From NCBI RefSeq assembly GCF_050624435.1, contig NC_134535.1, forward strand, positions 129,260,731 to 129,324,730: a stretch of 64,000 nucleotides of DNA. Reading direction: 5' to 3'. The notes beneath the pieces were generated by a model. The model did not search any database. It saw only the letters and a list, made by a program, of their open reading frames with translations, and had not been told where the DNA came from. Positions 47,301 through 59,300 of this stretch are shown here, piece after piece. Positions within the stretch are counted from its first letter, which is position 1; each line of letters begins with the position of its first letter. The stretch comes from Tenrec ecaudatus (lineage: Eukaryota; Chordata; Mammalia; Afrosoricida; Tenrecidae). Position numbers and translations under genes: made by a program.

Positions 47301-50300
47301 CCTAGGGTACTTACATACACTGGTTGTTTCTCTGTCTTCAGCCCCAAGGAGATAAGAGGCACGCCACCAAACCAGCGAATATCTGGCAGAAGAGAGAACG
47401 ACAGCCCACTTTAGAAGGCCTCCGCTGCGATAAAAACCCACTGACTTTAAGCTGATTCCGACTCGGAGCGTCCCTGTGGGGGCCCTCCAATCCCCCACTT
47501 TAGAGTAGGTTTGCATAAAGGAAATAATGAAATAAATCCTAGCTGTGTCTAAAGAAGGTAAAGCTCCTGTAAGAAGCTGCAAATTGTTTTGCAGACAAGA
47601 AACACGGAAAGGAAAACCACCAGCTGTTTAAGAGAGAACAGAGGTCCAGTGGCCTGGCGTCGTCTGTCTTCTCAATGATGGCAGCACCCACGACGCAACT
47701 CTAAGACCGTCCCCTTTCTAAGGAGGACACGGGAACCCACAGATCTGTGATTTTAAAGCACACGCTCACTTGCCGCTGAGTTGACTGCAACTCAGGGCAA
47801 CCCCAGGTGTGTCAGTCGACCTGCGCTCCTTTGGGTTACGGCCTCCTCGAGTGGAGCCACCAGACTTTCGGTTAGCAGCTGAGCACTTAATCATCTGCAC
47901 CACCAGGGATCCTTTAAGACAAGTCTACTTAAATAAAAAAAGTAGGAACCTGGTGAAAAGCATTAAAAAAAAAAAAAACCCTCAGCCTAGGATAGTAACC
48001 AGTTCGTATGGAGTCAGCCGACTCTCCCGTGAGTCAGTACAGACTTGAACCTCCAACCTTTCCCATAACAGTGAAAACATTTGTGCCCACAGGAACAGCC
48101 AAATCATTATGTATCCATCTCCAAGCCCTTTCAAAGGAGCCCCGGAGGTGTAGAGGGTTACGGGTTGGGCTGCTAACCCCAGGGTAGGAGGTTTGAGAGA
48201 AACAGCCACTCCAAAGGAGAAAGGTGAGGCTCTCTGCTCCTGTGAAGACATATAGCCGTGGACACCCACAGGAGCAATTCCACTCGGCCCTACAGGTGTA
48301 GCTATGAATTGGAACCAACTTGACCAGGGCTGTAAGCACTTACCATAAAAATGGCTCTTCATTAAGAAGACCTGTAAAACGTGCCTGAGATGTTACCCTT
48401 GGGCTAACCTTCTTAATCAGCAGCTGAGTGAAGCTGCCACGTGAAGAGAAGGGGACGCAGGGGCTGCCCGAGGAGCATCACAGGGGCCTGCAATGCAGCG
48501 CAGCCTCGGCGCCTGGCTCCCTCCACCCTGCTCTCCAAGTACGCTCTCCTGAACAGACGGGGAGCCCCCACCCCGGACGGGTCACGGTCACACAGCTAGT
48601 TACCCACAGAGCCAACATTTACACTCCGGTTCCTGACTCCAAAAAAAATTATTTTTTCCATTAGCCAAAGTTGTTTCTTCTACAAGAAGGGCCGTGTTGA
48701 CTATGACAACACAGTCCCCAAGTTGGAGACACTGTTGGCTGTACAGAACCCCCATTTGGTACGTGGTGTCCCCCCTCTCCTCTGCTACTATGGAGAAGCA
48801 CGCACTTGCAAAGTAGTTGAGGAATCGATCTTCTCTTCCAAAGATGTCGGACGGCTTTATGATAGTGGCTTCTGGAAAGGCATCTCTCACTTCTTTCTCT
48901 CCAACAGCCTAAAATAAACCACCAGAAATGCTATTTTGAGTTCTGAGAGGAATGAACAAAGCTCCCATTCCTTCCACTATCAGAGCCCACAGCAGTGTTT
49001 GAAATATAAGTAATTTCAAAGATCACACTACCGGTCTGATTAAGATAATCAAGTACGAGTCTGAGTAGGTATCATACAAAACACAACTTACAGCTGTTTT
49101 TCCTTTGTTTTGACTATAATTTGGGCGAAAGTTTACATAGCAGATTTACTTTTCCTTCAGCAGCTCACACCCATTTTGTCTCATGACATTGACTGCAACC
49201 CACAAGGGAAACAGCACACTTCTCTGTAACACTTCTTCCCTGTGTTGCATTTCCTCTGTCCTCTTACCCACCACGTCCTGCCTTCTGAGCTTTACCTCTG
49301 GGCAAATGCTGCCCTTTTGATCCCACATGAGTGTTGCAATGCAATGGATTCTTTAATATAAGCTCTTTGGCCTTGGCTAAATAGCCTCTGCTTTCCCAAT
49401 GGGTCAGGGGGTAAAGGGAAGGGAGGGGAGGGGAGGGAGAGGGGATTGAACGGGTTACATGATTCTGCTGTGTGTGACTGTCACCAGGGTTGATAGGGAT
49501 GGCCATCCTGCTGGCCATCAGGAGGGAGCGCTCACTACCAGCAAGAGAATGGTAGGAGATCCAGGAGACAGCTTCTGACACCAGGAAAGTAGGAGAGCAG
49601 CAGCAATAGCAGAACTCGGGGCCAGGGCATGAGCCAGAGCAGAGGACTTCCCAGCCCACAGAGCAGTATACCTGAGACTGGCTTGTGGAGTGAGGTGCCT
49701 CTGTGCACTTAATGGGGGGAGCTGAGTTTGCTGACCCAGGGAGCTGGAGCTGAGTGCCTTCCCATTGAGGCTAATAGTAGAGGAACATGTCGAAAAGGGC
49801 TGCATTGTAACATTGCCCAAGCAAGGCAGTGGTCAGATCAAGAAGTTAAAGGCCAGAGAGAGGCCTGTCCATGGGCCCAGCAGAGAACTAACTACCAGGA
49901 ACAACTGTATCCTGACCATTTGTCACGGGTTAACTTCCCTAATAAATGCCCTAATTGGGAGCATCGCCTTCTGTGAGTCCTGTGTGGTCACAGCCATGAC
50001 TTTCAGGACCCAGCGGGAAAGTAAAGACTGTGAGAGAGCAAGTGAGTACACCTCCGTGTATGGATCACCTTATAAGTCTGTCTGTCTACTGCTTGGCATG
50101 GAGCAAGAGGCGAGTTCGGTTCCGGGCTTGAAGTGTCACAGTCTCAGTTCTGCCAGTCTTGTTCCACATTTTATCTCCTACTCCATTCAAACCTTCTACA
50201 GCTATCCCTTTCAGATACCGGGCACCACCTAGTTCTTCGGATCTCAGAGGCTGCGGCTGCACTGTATCCACGTGTCTTTGGTTTTCTCCACTTCCCTTTG

Positions 50301-53300
50301 TGGGATGGAGAGAGACCAATGGCAGGCTTCCCGTCCCTCTCACCTCGGATGGTCGCTCACAAGTGTTTATGACTCTAGTCACTATTCACCAAAGTAAGAT
50401 CTACAACAGTGTAGATGTATTACACAGAATTTTAAAAACACACAAAGATGCTCTGCACTTCATAGCTCTTGTTGAGTTTCTGCGCATTTTCAGTTGAAGG
50501 ATGCTTACACTCTAAGAAAAAGTCGGAGCAGAAAGTTTGCCACCTTCCAATGTTTCCTTCTAACTATAGGTTTTCTATTGCTGTCACAAACAAAGCCAAA
50601 ACCTGGAGGCCTGCCAATGACAGGGGAAAGTGGGTTACTGGAAGTGGCAGCAGCAGACACTTCCGCAAAGGCAGTCCCAGGCAGTCACCAGCCTACCTAA
50701 GCTCCAACAATGCAATCCCCTTGCTGGTTATCAATTACTCACCTTGAACCTCTCTGGTCCATGAGTTTATCAACTCCAATGACCTCCTCTCTATTCTACT
50801 TCTGCCCTTCTAAAGACACCACAGCTCATATCAACACCAGAAAGTGCCCGTCCTCAGAAAAACTAAAGCATCCTACATGCTGATGACTAGCTCCTACCTG
50901 TTCAATGTGCTTGTCCTCTGTTTCCTAGATATCTGCTCCTCAGCCTTCTAAAGAATGCTAGTTCACTCACTGTCTTCTCACTCCATCGAGCCTTCTGTTT
51001 TCTGGGTTAGGTCCCATGGGCCATCTTTTCAATCGTTCTCAGAATGCTGTGCACTACCTTCCCCTTTTGCCCCTTACTCGACCCACCAGCCACGGTCCAA
51101 ATCCCGGAAGAAGCCCCTTAGACTCGGTCTTTACAATCGCCTCAGAAGCAAGTGTAAGTTGGATCACGAAAAAGGAAGAGGGAAGAATTGATGTATTCAG
51201 AGTGTGGGGTCAACAAAGAATACAGAACACAGGGTGGGCTGGCAGAAGCAAGCCAGGTGAGAACCACCAGAATTGCTCCTTTTGGAAAAGCAAGGACGGT
51301 TAAGACGTAGACTTCCTTACTTTGGACACAACATCAAGAAAGACCAACTGCTAGAAAAGGACATCATGTTGGATGAAGTTGCGGACCAGCCAAAACGAGC
51401 GCCGCCCTCAACAGGATAGAGCACCACAGCGGTCCAAGAGCAGGAACACACTGAGGGCGGCGCGGGACCAGGCACACTCCACTCTGTGACACTGCAGGTG
51501 GCCGGAATCGCCACAACTCAGACAAACAGCCACACGAGGCCCTGTTTTTCTTTACTCCATCCAGGCATCAACCCCACTAGACAAATCCTTTAAGCCAAGC
51601 ACTCCCACTGCCCTCAGAAGCTGGAGGAAAATAAGGCAAAGTCATGCATTAGGTAGGACCACTACAAGTTACGGCATCACATCTAACGGACCACCAACAT
51701 TTCTTAGAAATACGGCTTTGTGCTACTAACTTACTCTTCCCAAGGACAACTTCTGCCACTTTCAATTCTCTTCGGAATTGCAGGCCTCCCTTTCTTTTTT
51801 CTTCCCGTCCGATTCAAAGGAAATGCCACACAAAATATAAGCCGGCATAGACACCACCTCACACTCCTACCAGCACAGGTGCAAGCATGGGCACTCACTT
51901 CCTCTCGCCTCCTGGGCACCGGCCCACGTGACGCGCTCTCCCACGGCCTGTCTCATCTCTTTACCAGCTCCCTCCATCAACATCAAACCATGTCAAGATC
52001 TTCTATCACAAAAGAAAATAAAACCCCCAAATGTACGTTAAAAAAAGAAACTCCCAACTCCACGTCTCTCTCTGGCTATCTGCGCTCTCTATCTCTTCTC
52101 ACGCCATCAAACGACTTGGAAGTGTCATCTACTCTTACTGCCGCCCTCAGAGCCTGATTCTGCCCATACTTGCCCTGAAGCTATTCCCTTTAAAACAGTT
52201 CCTCAAGTGGTAGTGACACCCCAACCATAAAATTATTTTCGTTGCTACTTCATCACTGTCATTTTGCTACTGTTATGAACTGTAATGCAAATATGATATG
52301 CAGGATGTACTAGGGGGGCCCTGTGAAAGGGTCGTTCGACCCCCCAAAGGGGTTGCGACCCACAGGTTGAGAACCACTGTGCTAAGGTCACCAACATTCA
52401 AGGTCACCAACGTTCTCCACAATAACAGACGTAAAGGTGACTTGATAAGTCTCCTCTTCTTAGTAGTATATAATATATTCCTCCTCCTTCTGACACAGTC
52501 TCCTCTCTCCTTGTACAACCACATACTCCCCTGGCTTCCCTCTCACTTCTCCACGCTCAAGCTCCCTTAGTCTTGTGTGTTGCTTCTTACAAATACTCCC
52601 TCTTTTACAAGCCCATCATTCGTTAGTACTCCTCTTGCGTACAGCCCATGCCCCCCCCCTCTTGATCTGTACTTCTTCACTAGGCTTAGTACCCTCCCTG
52701 GCAATGCTGATGATTCCCAAATTGCTCTCGCTGACTCAGACCTGCGCTCCAGGATCACTAACTCCATTCACCACTGTGGCTTGGAGATGGATGTGCATCT
52801 GAAATGCAGCCCGTGTCCCAAAGCGGAACACCATCTTTCATTCGCTGTGAAAGAGCTGATCTTTGCTGCAGACTGGTCTTGCCAAAGGAGTTTAAAAGTA
52901 CTGATGCCCAAGTGCCGCTCCCAAAGGCAGGGTTTCACTTCACCTGGGGTGCAGCCGGGGCACAATAATTTCCGTAAACGCCCTCAGTGGTTCCTAAGGC
53001 CTGCTTCTTCTCCAGTGTTTCCCATCTGGTGAAAGTCTCTTGAGTCACACTGACCGCCAGCCCTTTCTTTCTCTCTGCCGACACTTAGGACAGTCAGACA
53101 ATCCCGTGAGTGCGAGGGCAGAGTACGCGGACAGCACGCACTCTCTGGACAACGAGTCTTATCAAGGACCTTAGTTGTTCCTATCAAGTTGACCCAAAAC
53201 AGGCTCCTTAGGGCAGAAACCAATGGTTGGTGGACGATAACCCCAGCCAATGAAACCCCTTCAGAGCCCCGATCGCAAAGGCAGGTCAGGTTAGACTGGC

Positions 53301-56300
53301 TCCTAACGAGTGCGGTCAATTCCCAGGTGTGGTTAATAAGGCAAAGGGGTTTCTAGGAGGACACAAGCAGTCACGCGCGTAAACAGTTCCCTGGCAAACA
53401 CTTCTCATCGTCCTCAGCCGTCACGTCACCTCTTGAGGAGTAGCATAAAATCACAACACGTAGGACACAGAGGAAGGTGGGCTTTCGCCTTAATAGGTGA
53501 TGCAGATATGAGTCTTTGGCAAGAATCTCATTCTCTCTATTAAGACGTCTATTGTGTCATTCTTTTATGCTCCTAAGAAACTTTGACACATTCGAGATAA
53601 GTCAACAAGAAGGTTTTCCCATCTCTGAAAGTCTTTCAGTTCTCTGCAGACAAAAAGCAATCACCCAGAATGTCCCCGTGCATGTGCACAAACACCCTCC
53701 AGCTGTGCCGACGGAGAATTGGCAGCTTTTTCACGCCTGCAGACAGATGTCAACAAGGAGCACTTCACCCTCCATCCCTGTCTCGAAGGGGCCAGCACTC
53801 CCCCGTCCACAGGTTGCTCACCTTGTTCCTCAGATATCTAGAAGAGCTTTTAATATTAGCATTCAGATGAGAAATGTGAATCAATTTCTCAACTCCGGCT
53901 TCCTTGGACACTTGAGCAATTGCTTGGGGAATCTTCACATAGACATCTTCATAATCAAAGTTTCTGGAAAAACAAAGAAAAAATAGGTTAAGAACAATGA
54001 AATGACTTAATATTTCAAAGTTTTCTAGGGTTATCTGGATTTCATAAGTACCAGAATGCCACAGAGTTACACTTTTAAGCAGCAATGATTTAACGCAATA
54101 CCCAAATGAATGCGGCGGTGGCGGTGGTTTTATTTCACAGGTCATAGTTGATTGCTTGTTGTACATTGAAAAATCCATCAGGCAGAATATTTTGTGTCTT
54201 CAAGGAATCCTGAGGCTGAGGTCCTTTAAGTAGCTCAAGTAACTGGCCAGGGAGAGAAGGTGGAAAGGTAGTGGGGGGAGGGGAATCACTTCTTGTCTCT
54301 GTGCCTCAGTTTCCTCAAGGGAGTGTTAGAAACAAACAAAAACACACTCACTGATTGAACTCCGCATTAGCAAAATGCTTACTCTGCACAACACACCATA
54401 CTAGTCGGTATGGGTACCTGTGACTGGACGTGGTACCGTGAGAGACTCAATACATACGGCCCTTGTAACCACAGTCTTCATAACTCCCATCTGATATTTA
54501 AGTGGGCCTATGCAACTCAAGTGCTTGCGGCTCACCAAGACAATCCAATATTAGTTTACTAATATTGAAAATACTGTGCATGCCACCCTGGAAAGTTAGA
54601 GCAAACAAGATATGCAAATAAGACATGGCTCTTCTAGCCAGAGTTTCCCTAATAATGACTTTTGCCTGAGGGGTCTGATTAAGAGGTGGAGGAAATGCTA
54701 ACAGGATTAAAGAAGTAACTGTTAGCAGGGCTAACAACCGTTGTAAAAACGTGGAAGTCTTAACACGGGCTTGGTCGATTTAGCCGTCCTGCTGGGCATA
54801 AAGTGAGCCATTTCAGCAGCAGAAGTGGGGATCTCATTGACAACAAGATCAAAGAGCCAGGCGTGGAGCAAACCCTTTGGATCTCCAGACCCCTGAACAC
54901 TGAGCCTCCTAATTCCAGGAGACAGAGCCGTGACACCGGAGACAGAGGAATGGCAGCAGTAGAACTGAAAGCAAGAGTAAGAGACAGAGTGCTGGAAAGG
55001 CTTCCTGGCCCATAGAGCACCTACAGAGAATGCCTTTGGGCAGGAGGCTTGCTTACAGAATGGGGTGCCAACAGGTACCTAATCGCAGGAGCAAGGTTTG
55101 CTGACCCAGGGAGCTACACTCAAGGGCCTTGGAGCTGAGGCTGGTGGCAGAGTGGAATGCCTTTAGGGCATGGACTGGCATCTGTAACATCACCCAAGCA
55201 GGGGAAAGGCCAAGGGGCTGCATGGCTGAGAGGCCAAGGACCAGACAAAAGCATGCCTGTGGGCACAGCTTGGTAAGAGGCTGTCCTCACTGAAGACCTG
55301 CCTCATGAGTGTTGTGGATCCTGAACTGTCACTTGTTAACTACTCAAGTAAAGCCCACAGTAATGAATGTGGTCTGGAGTTTTATGTGGCCACTACAGTA
55401 AATCGTGGAATCTAGCTGACAAGTAGGGAGTACTGTGGGGGCCTAGCTGACCCTTGCCTTAGGCTGATGCTGTGGAGTTGAGTTCTCTTTCCCCCTGGTA
55501 AAGTGAGAGGAGGTCACCCTATCCAGGAGCGTGGGCAGTTCGCCCATCCACTAAGCTTAAAATGAGCCACCCCAGAGGGGAGAAGGGAGGACCTAACCAC
55601 CACTAAGAAGACATGGGAGCAAAGGCATCCTTGGAACCTCCTAGGCCCAGACTGGGGGTGGGGGGCAGGGAATGGTGGCAACAGAGGCAGCAGAGAGTGA
55701 GCTAAGTGCCTCTGGGCAGAAGGCTTGCTGGTGGGGTGGGTGCCTCTAGGCAGTAACTGGCCTAGAGGCTGCAACATCTGCCCAAGCAGGACAGCGGCAC
55801 TGCGAGTTCTCTGTGGCCACTCCAACAATGAATCAAACCCAACAGAGGGACATGGAAAGCAAGTGGGACAGTGACCTGGTGTCAGAATAGGTGAAAAATG
55901 CCGGTGAGAAGAGGTATGTGTGACCTTCAGCCCACAGCAGTCAGCTCTGGGCTGCTGCGCTTTGTTCTCTCTTCAGCTCATTAAGCTAGAGGAGGGCGAT
56001 GCCTTCACACTGGAGGACCTTCCAGTCACCAAATAACTCACCAAATCGATGGGAGCACCAAATCCACTGCCAGCCCGTCAACTCTGACTCACAGGGATCT
56101 GCACTACTTAAGACTGTACAGTTTTACAAGTGCAACCTCATCTTTCCCCAAGAAACCACCAGTGGATCTGAACCACCCCTGGAAGTGAGCAGCTCAATGC
56201 CTACCCCACAGCCCCACGGAGCCTCCCTGCGTTGTAGCAGACCTAAGTAAACGCTTTCACACCCAACTTTACTAAGTGGAACAGAAGAGGTGCAAACAGA

Positions 56301-59300
56301 GTTGCAGAATACTCTTTGTGGATAAACAACACACACAAAAGCTAAGAACTGCTCGACCCAGTACTCATGTCATGTTCCACGAGAGGCGTGAGGAGCTAGG
56401 GCACCGAAACCAATGCGCATCTAAGAACCGGGGAACAGGCAAATGCTCCTGCCTGACCCAGCCCAGTCAGCAGATGCAGCACAGGTCCAAAGTGCGTGCT
56501 TCTGTCACGCTGATGGCACCGCCTGCCCACACTGGCTTGTTCAGAACAGCATCTATCAAACTGAACGCCAGCCAGATAGCAACAAGATTTCTTATGGGGG
56601 TTGTCATTGGAAATGCAAATGGGTGTTCATTCAACTCTTATTGGTGGACTAACTGACAATATGGCCACAAGAGTGCCTGGCATATTGAATATGCCCAATC
56701 CATGTCCACTGGGCCCTAACAATTCTGCAGAGAGGAATGGAGAGTCAAAGACTTACTTGGTTTCCCATTCTCGCCCAACAAGATTGATGACCACGTTGCT
56801 GTGCTCCACGGCTCTTCGGATGGAATCTTTGTCTCTCCCATTCCACTCCTGCAACAAGAGCAGCCAATCAGATGAAAGCGTAAGGGGCGGACCCTGCACT
56901 TCACCCTTCTGTAGCCCTCCCGGCTAAGCTTCAATATGAGCCATCTGTTGCAGTCAAAACACAGTGCCATTTCAAACAGGATTCATCTGTTATAACAGAA
57001 ATGAGCCGGAAGTCTCAAACTCCTTCCACAGTCTCTGGCTCTTCTGGAGAAAAGCATGTCAAAGAACACGCTGGATGCTAATCAAATGAGAGAATCCGAA
57101 AAGATGTCGTTTTAAGGGCCTATCCAATGCCAAAGAGGGAGGTAAAGAACCCAGGATCCTGAGACTGGAAGAGCTTGTGCTTAACTCCATGCATGATCCT
57201 GAAGAATCAGATGGAGTAAAAGAAATCAAAAGTTAACCACATTCCCAGGGCTAAGAACCAGAGGGTACATACGCCAGAGTGTCAATCAAGCGGCTGCTCA
57301 GACTAAAGAGAAGGAACAGCAGCCTACACCTGAAAGTGCCCTCCTCCCCCAAAACAAACACTGTGCCGTGCCCTGTGGGTTTGTACTTCCGCTTCCCTAA
57401 TCATTACTGTCATCAGTGATGCATTTGTGTCTGTATCACCCAAGAGGTTCTCAACCCATGAGGGTCAAAGGACCCTTTCACAGGTGTCGCCCGATTCAAA
57501 AAAGTAGCAAAATTACAGTGATGAAGTAGCAATGAAAATAATTTTCACCACCACATGAGGAACTGTACGAAAGGGTCGTGGCATGAGGAAGGTGAGAACC
57601 GCTGCTGCGAGCTCTATGCCTTACTGTTCATTAGACACCTGGAGTGCTGTCAATAATTTCCCGTGGCTCTTCCAACCAGTCTCTAACTCCCACCAAATGA
57701 CTTTTCCCTGCATGGATCTGGTAAGAAGGTGGGGGAAGGTACTGATAGAATTCACCTGTGCTGGACCGTCATACTGCTGTGTACATGCTGTGTACATGAG
57801 TACTCTGAGAAGCAAGAGAAGCCAATCTCATTACCGGCAAGGGCCAGGAATGGAGGCCATCCTCCAGACCCTAGATCCCTGGGCAGTGAACCTCCTGAAT
57901 GCGGAAGACAACTATACCAGGGAGGATTAGCAGAAGAGCTAGGAGCTAAAGCACAGAGCAGAGCAGTGGACGGCCCACCCCCCACGGACAAGTGGGGCAT
58001 TTTGTGCAGGGGCTGGCTTGGGGGCGGGGGTTGAGGTGACCCGTGGAAGTAGAGCTGAGGCTTACAGGAGTGGGGCCTCTGGGTACTTAAGTCAAGGAGC
58101 TGAGTTTGCTGATCCACGGAGCTTAATTAAACTGTCTTTGGGCAGAAGCTTATGGTGCGGCAGCATGCCCCTTGGGCATTTATTAGCAGACATCAGAGAA
58201 CTTTGTGACATGTCCTGATAAACAACTCTCTTGAGCATTTCTCACTGGCATTACAACTTGAGAACTTTCTTAATAAATCCTTTAACCATGAACTTTGTGA
58301 GTTCTGTGTAGCCACTGCAACGGATGCTAGGATCCGGAGAAGGAAGAGAAAACACGAATTACGAGAACACAGCACCCCCCCCCCCCCCCCCGCTCAATAC
58401 CAGGCACGCCGCAGACGTTCATAACTAGCCGAGGAAAACTGGAATCAATGCTCGATGCCTCGACTCCACAGGATTTCATGTGTGCAAGCCAGTCAAAGTT
58501 CTCACTTTTCACAGTAAAGTCCGGCTTGTGAAAGAAAGACCTTTATTCTGAGGGGTTGGCAGGTGACCAAAACATTTAAGTCACCAAAGAATTAGGAAAG
58601 AGCTAAGCCCCTCTAACTGTGATACCAAGATATTGAAGAAGAAGATTCTGGAAAGGGAAATGCATTTTGGAAACAAGAAAGTCCCGGTTTGAGGAAGAAG
58701 ATATGAAAAGTCCGTTAAGAATGAATCCAAATTTTAAAGGGTTATAACACGCACAAAAGCAAATGAGAGATGTTAGGGAGCCGACCAGACAGTTTTCGGG
58801 AAGGGCAAGTGTGTAACTGGAAGAGCTCAGGTCTGTAAGAGTTGCCTTGAAAAAAGCAAACCCTAGTTGGCCAAAGCAAGCACCAGCGCCCGGAGCAGGG
58901 CTGCTCGCTGGGACCCAGGCGTGTGGTCGCAGACATCACGGGCAGCGTGATGCCGTGGTGTGTTGGTGCACTACAGGGCACTCGGCACCCCTTGCCCCAG
59001 CCTACTAAACCCGTCACAGTGGCCAACACAACGGTCCCTGCACGTTGCTACTCTTCGAAGGGCAGTGCCCACCCTGCCCCCATCATTTGCCCCGGCCTGC
59101 CCTGCCCTGTTGGGACAGCCTGGTCTAGAGAAAGCACCTAGAGATGAAGACAGACCCAGGCAATGCTCAGAAAGAGCTGTCCTAATGGAAGTCTCTGCCT
59201 CGCAAACAAGTGATAAGGTACCCTATTTGTGACTTTTCTCAATCTAGAGCATGACTGATGAAAGGAAAATGAGGGGGCGGGCTTCAAAAAGGTCATGGGG

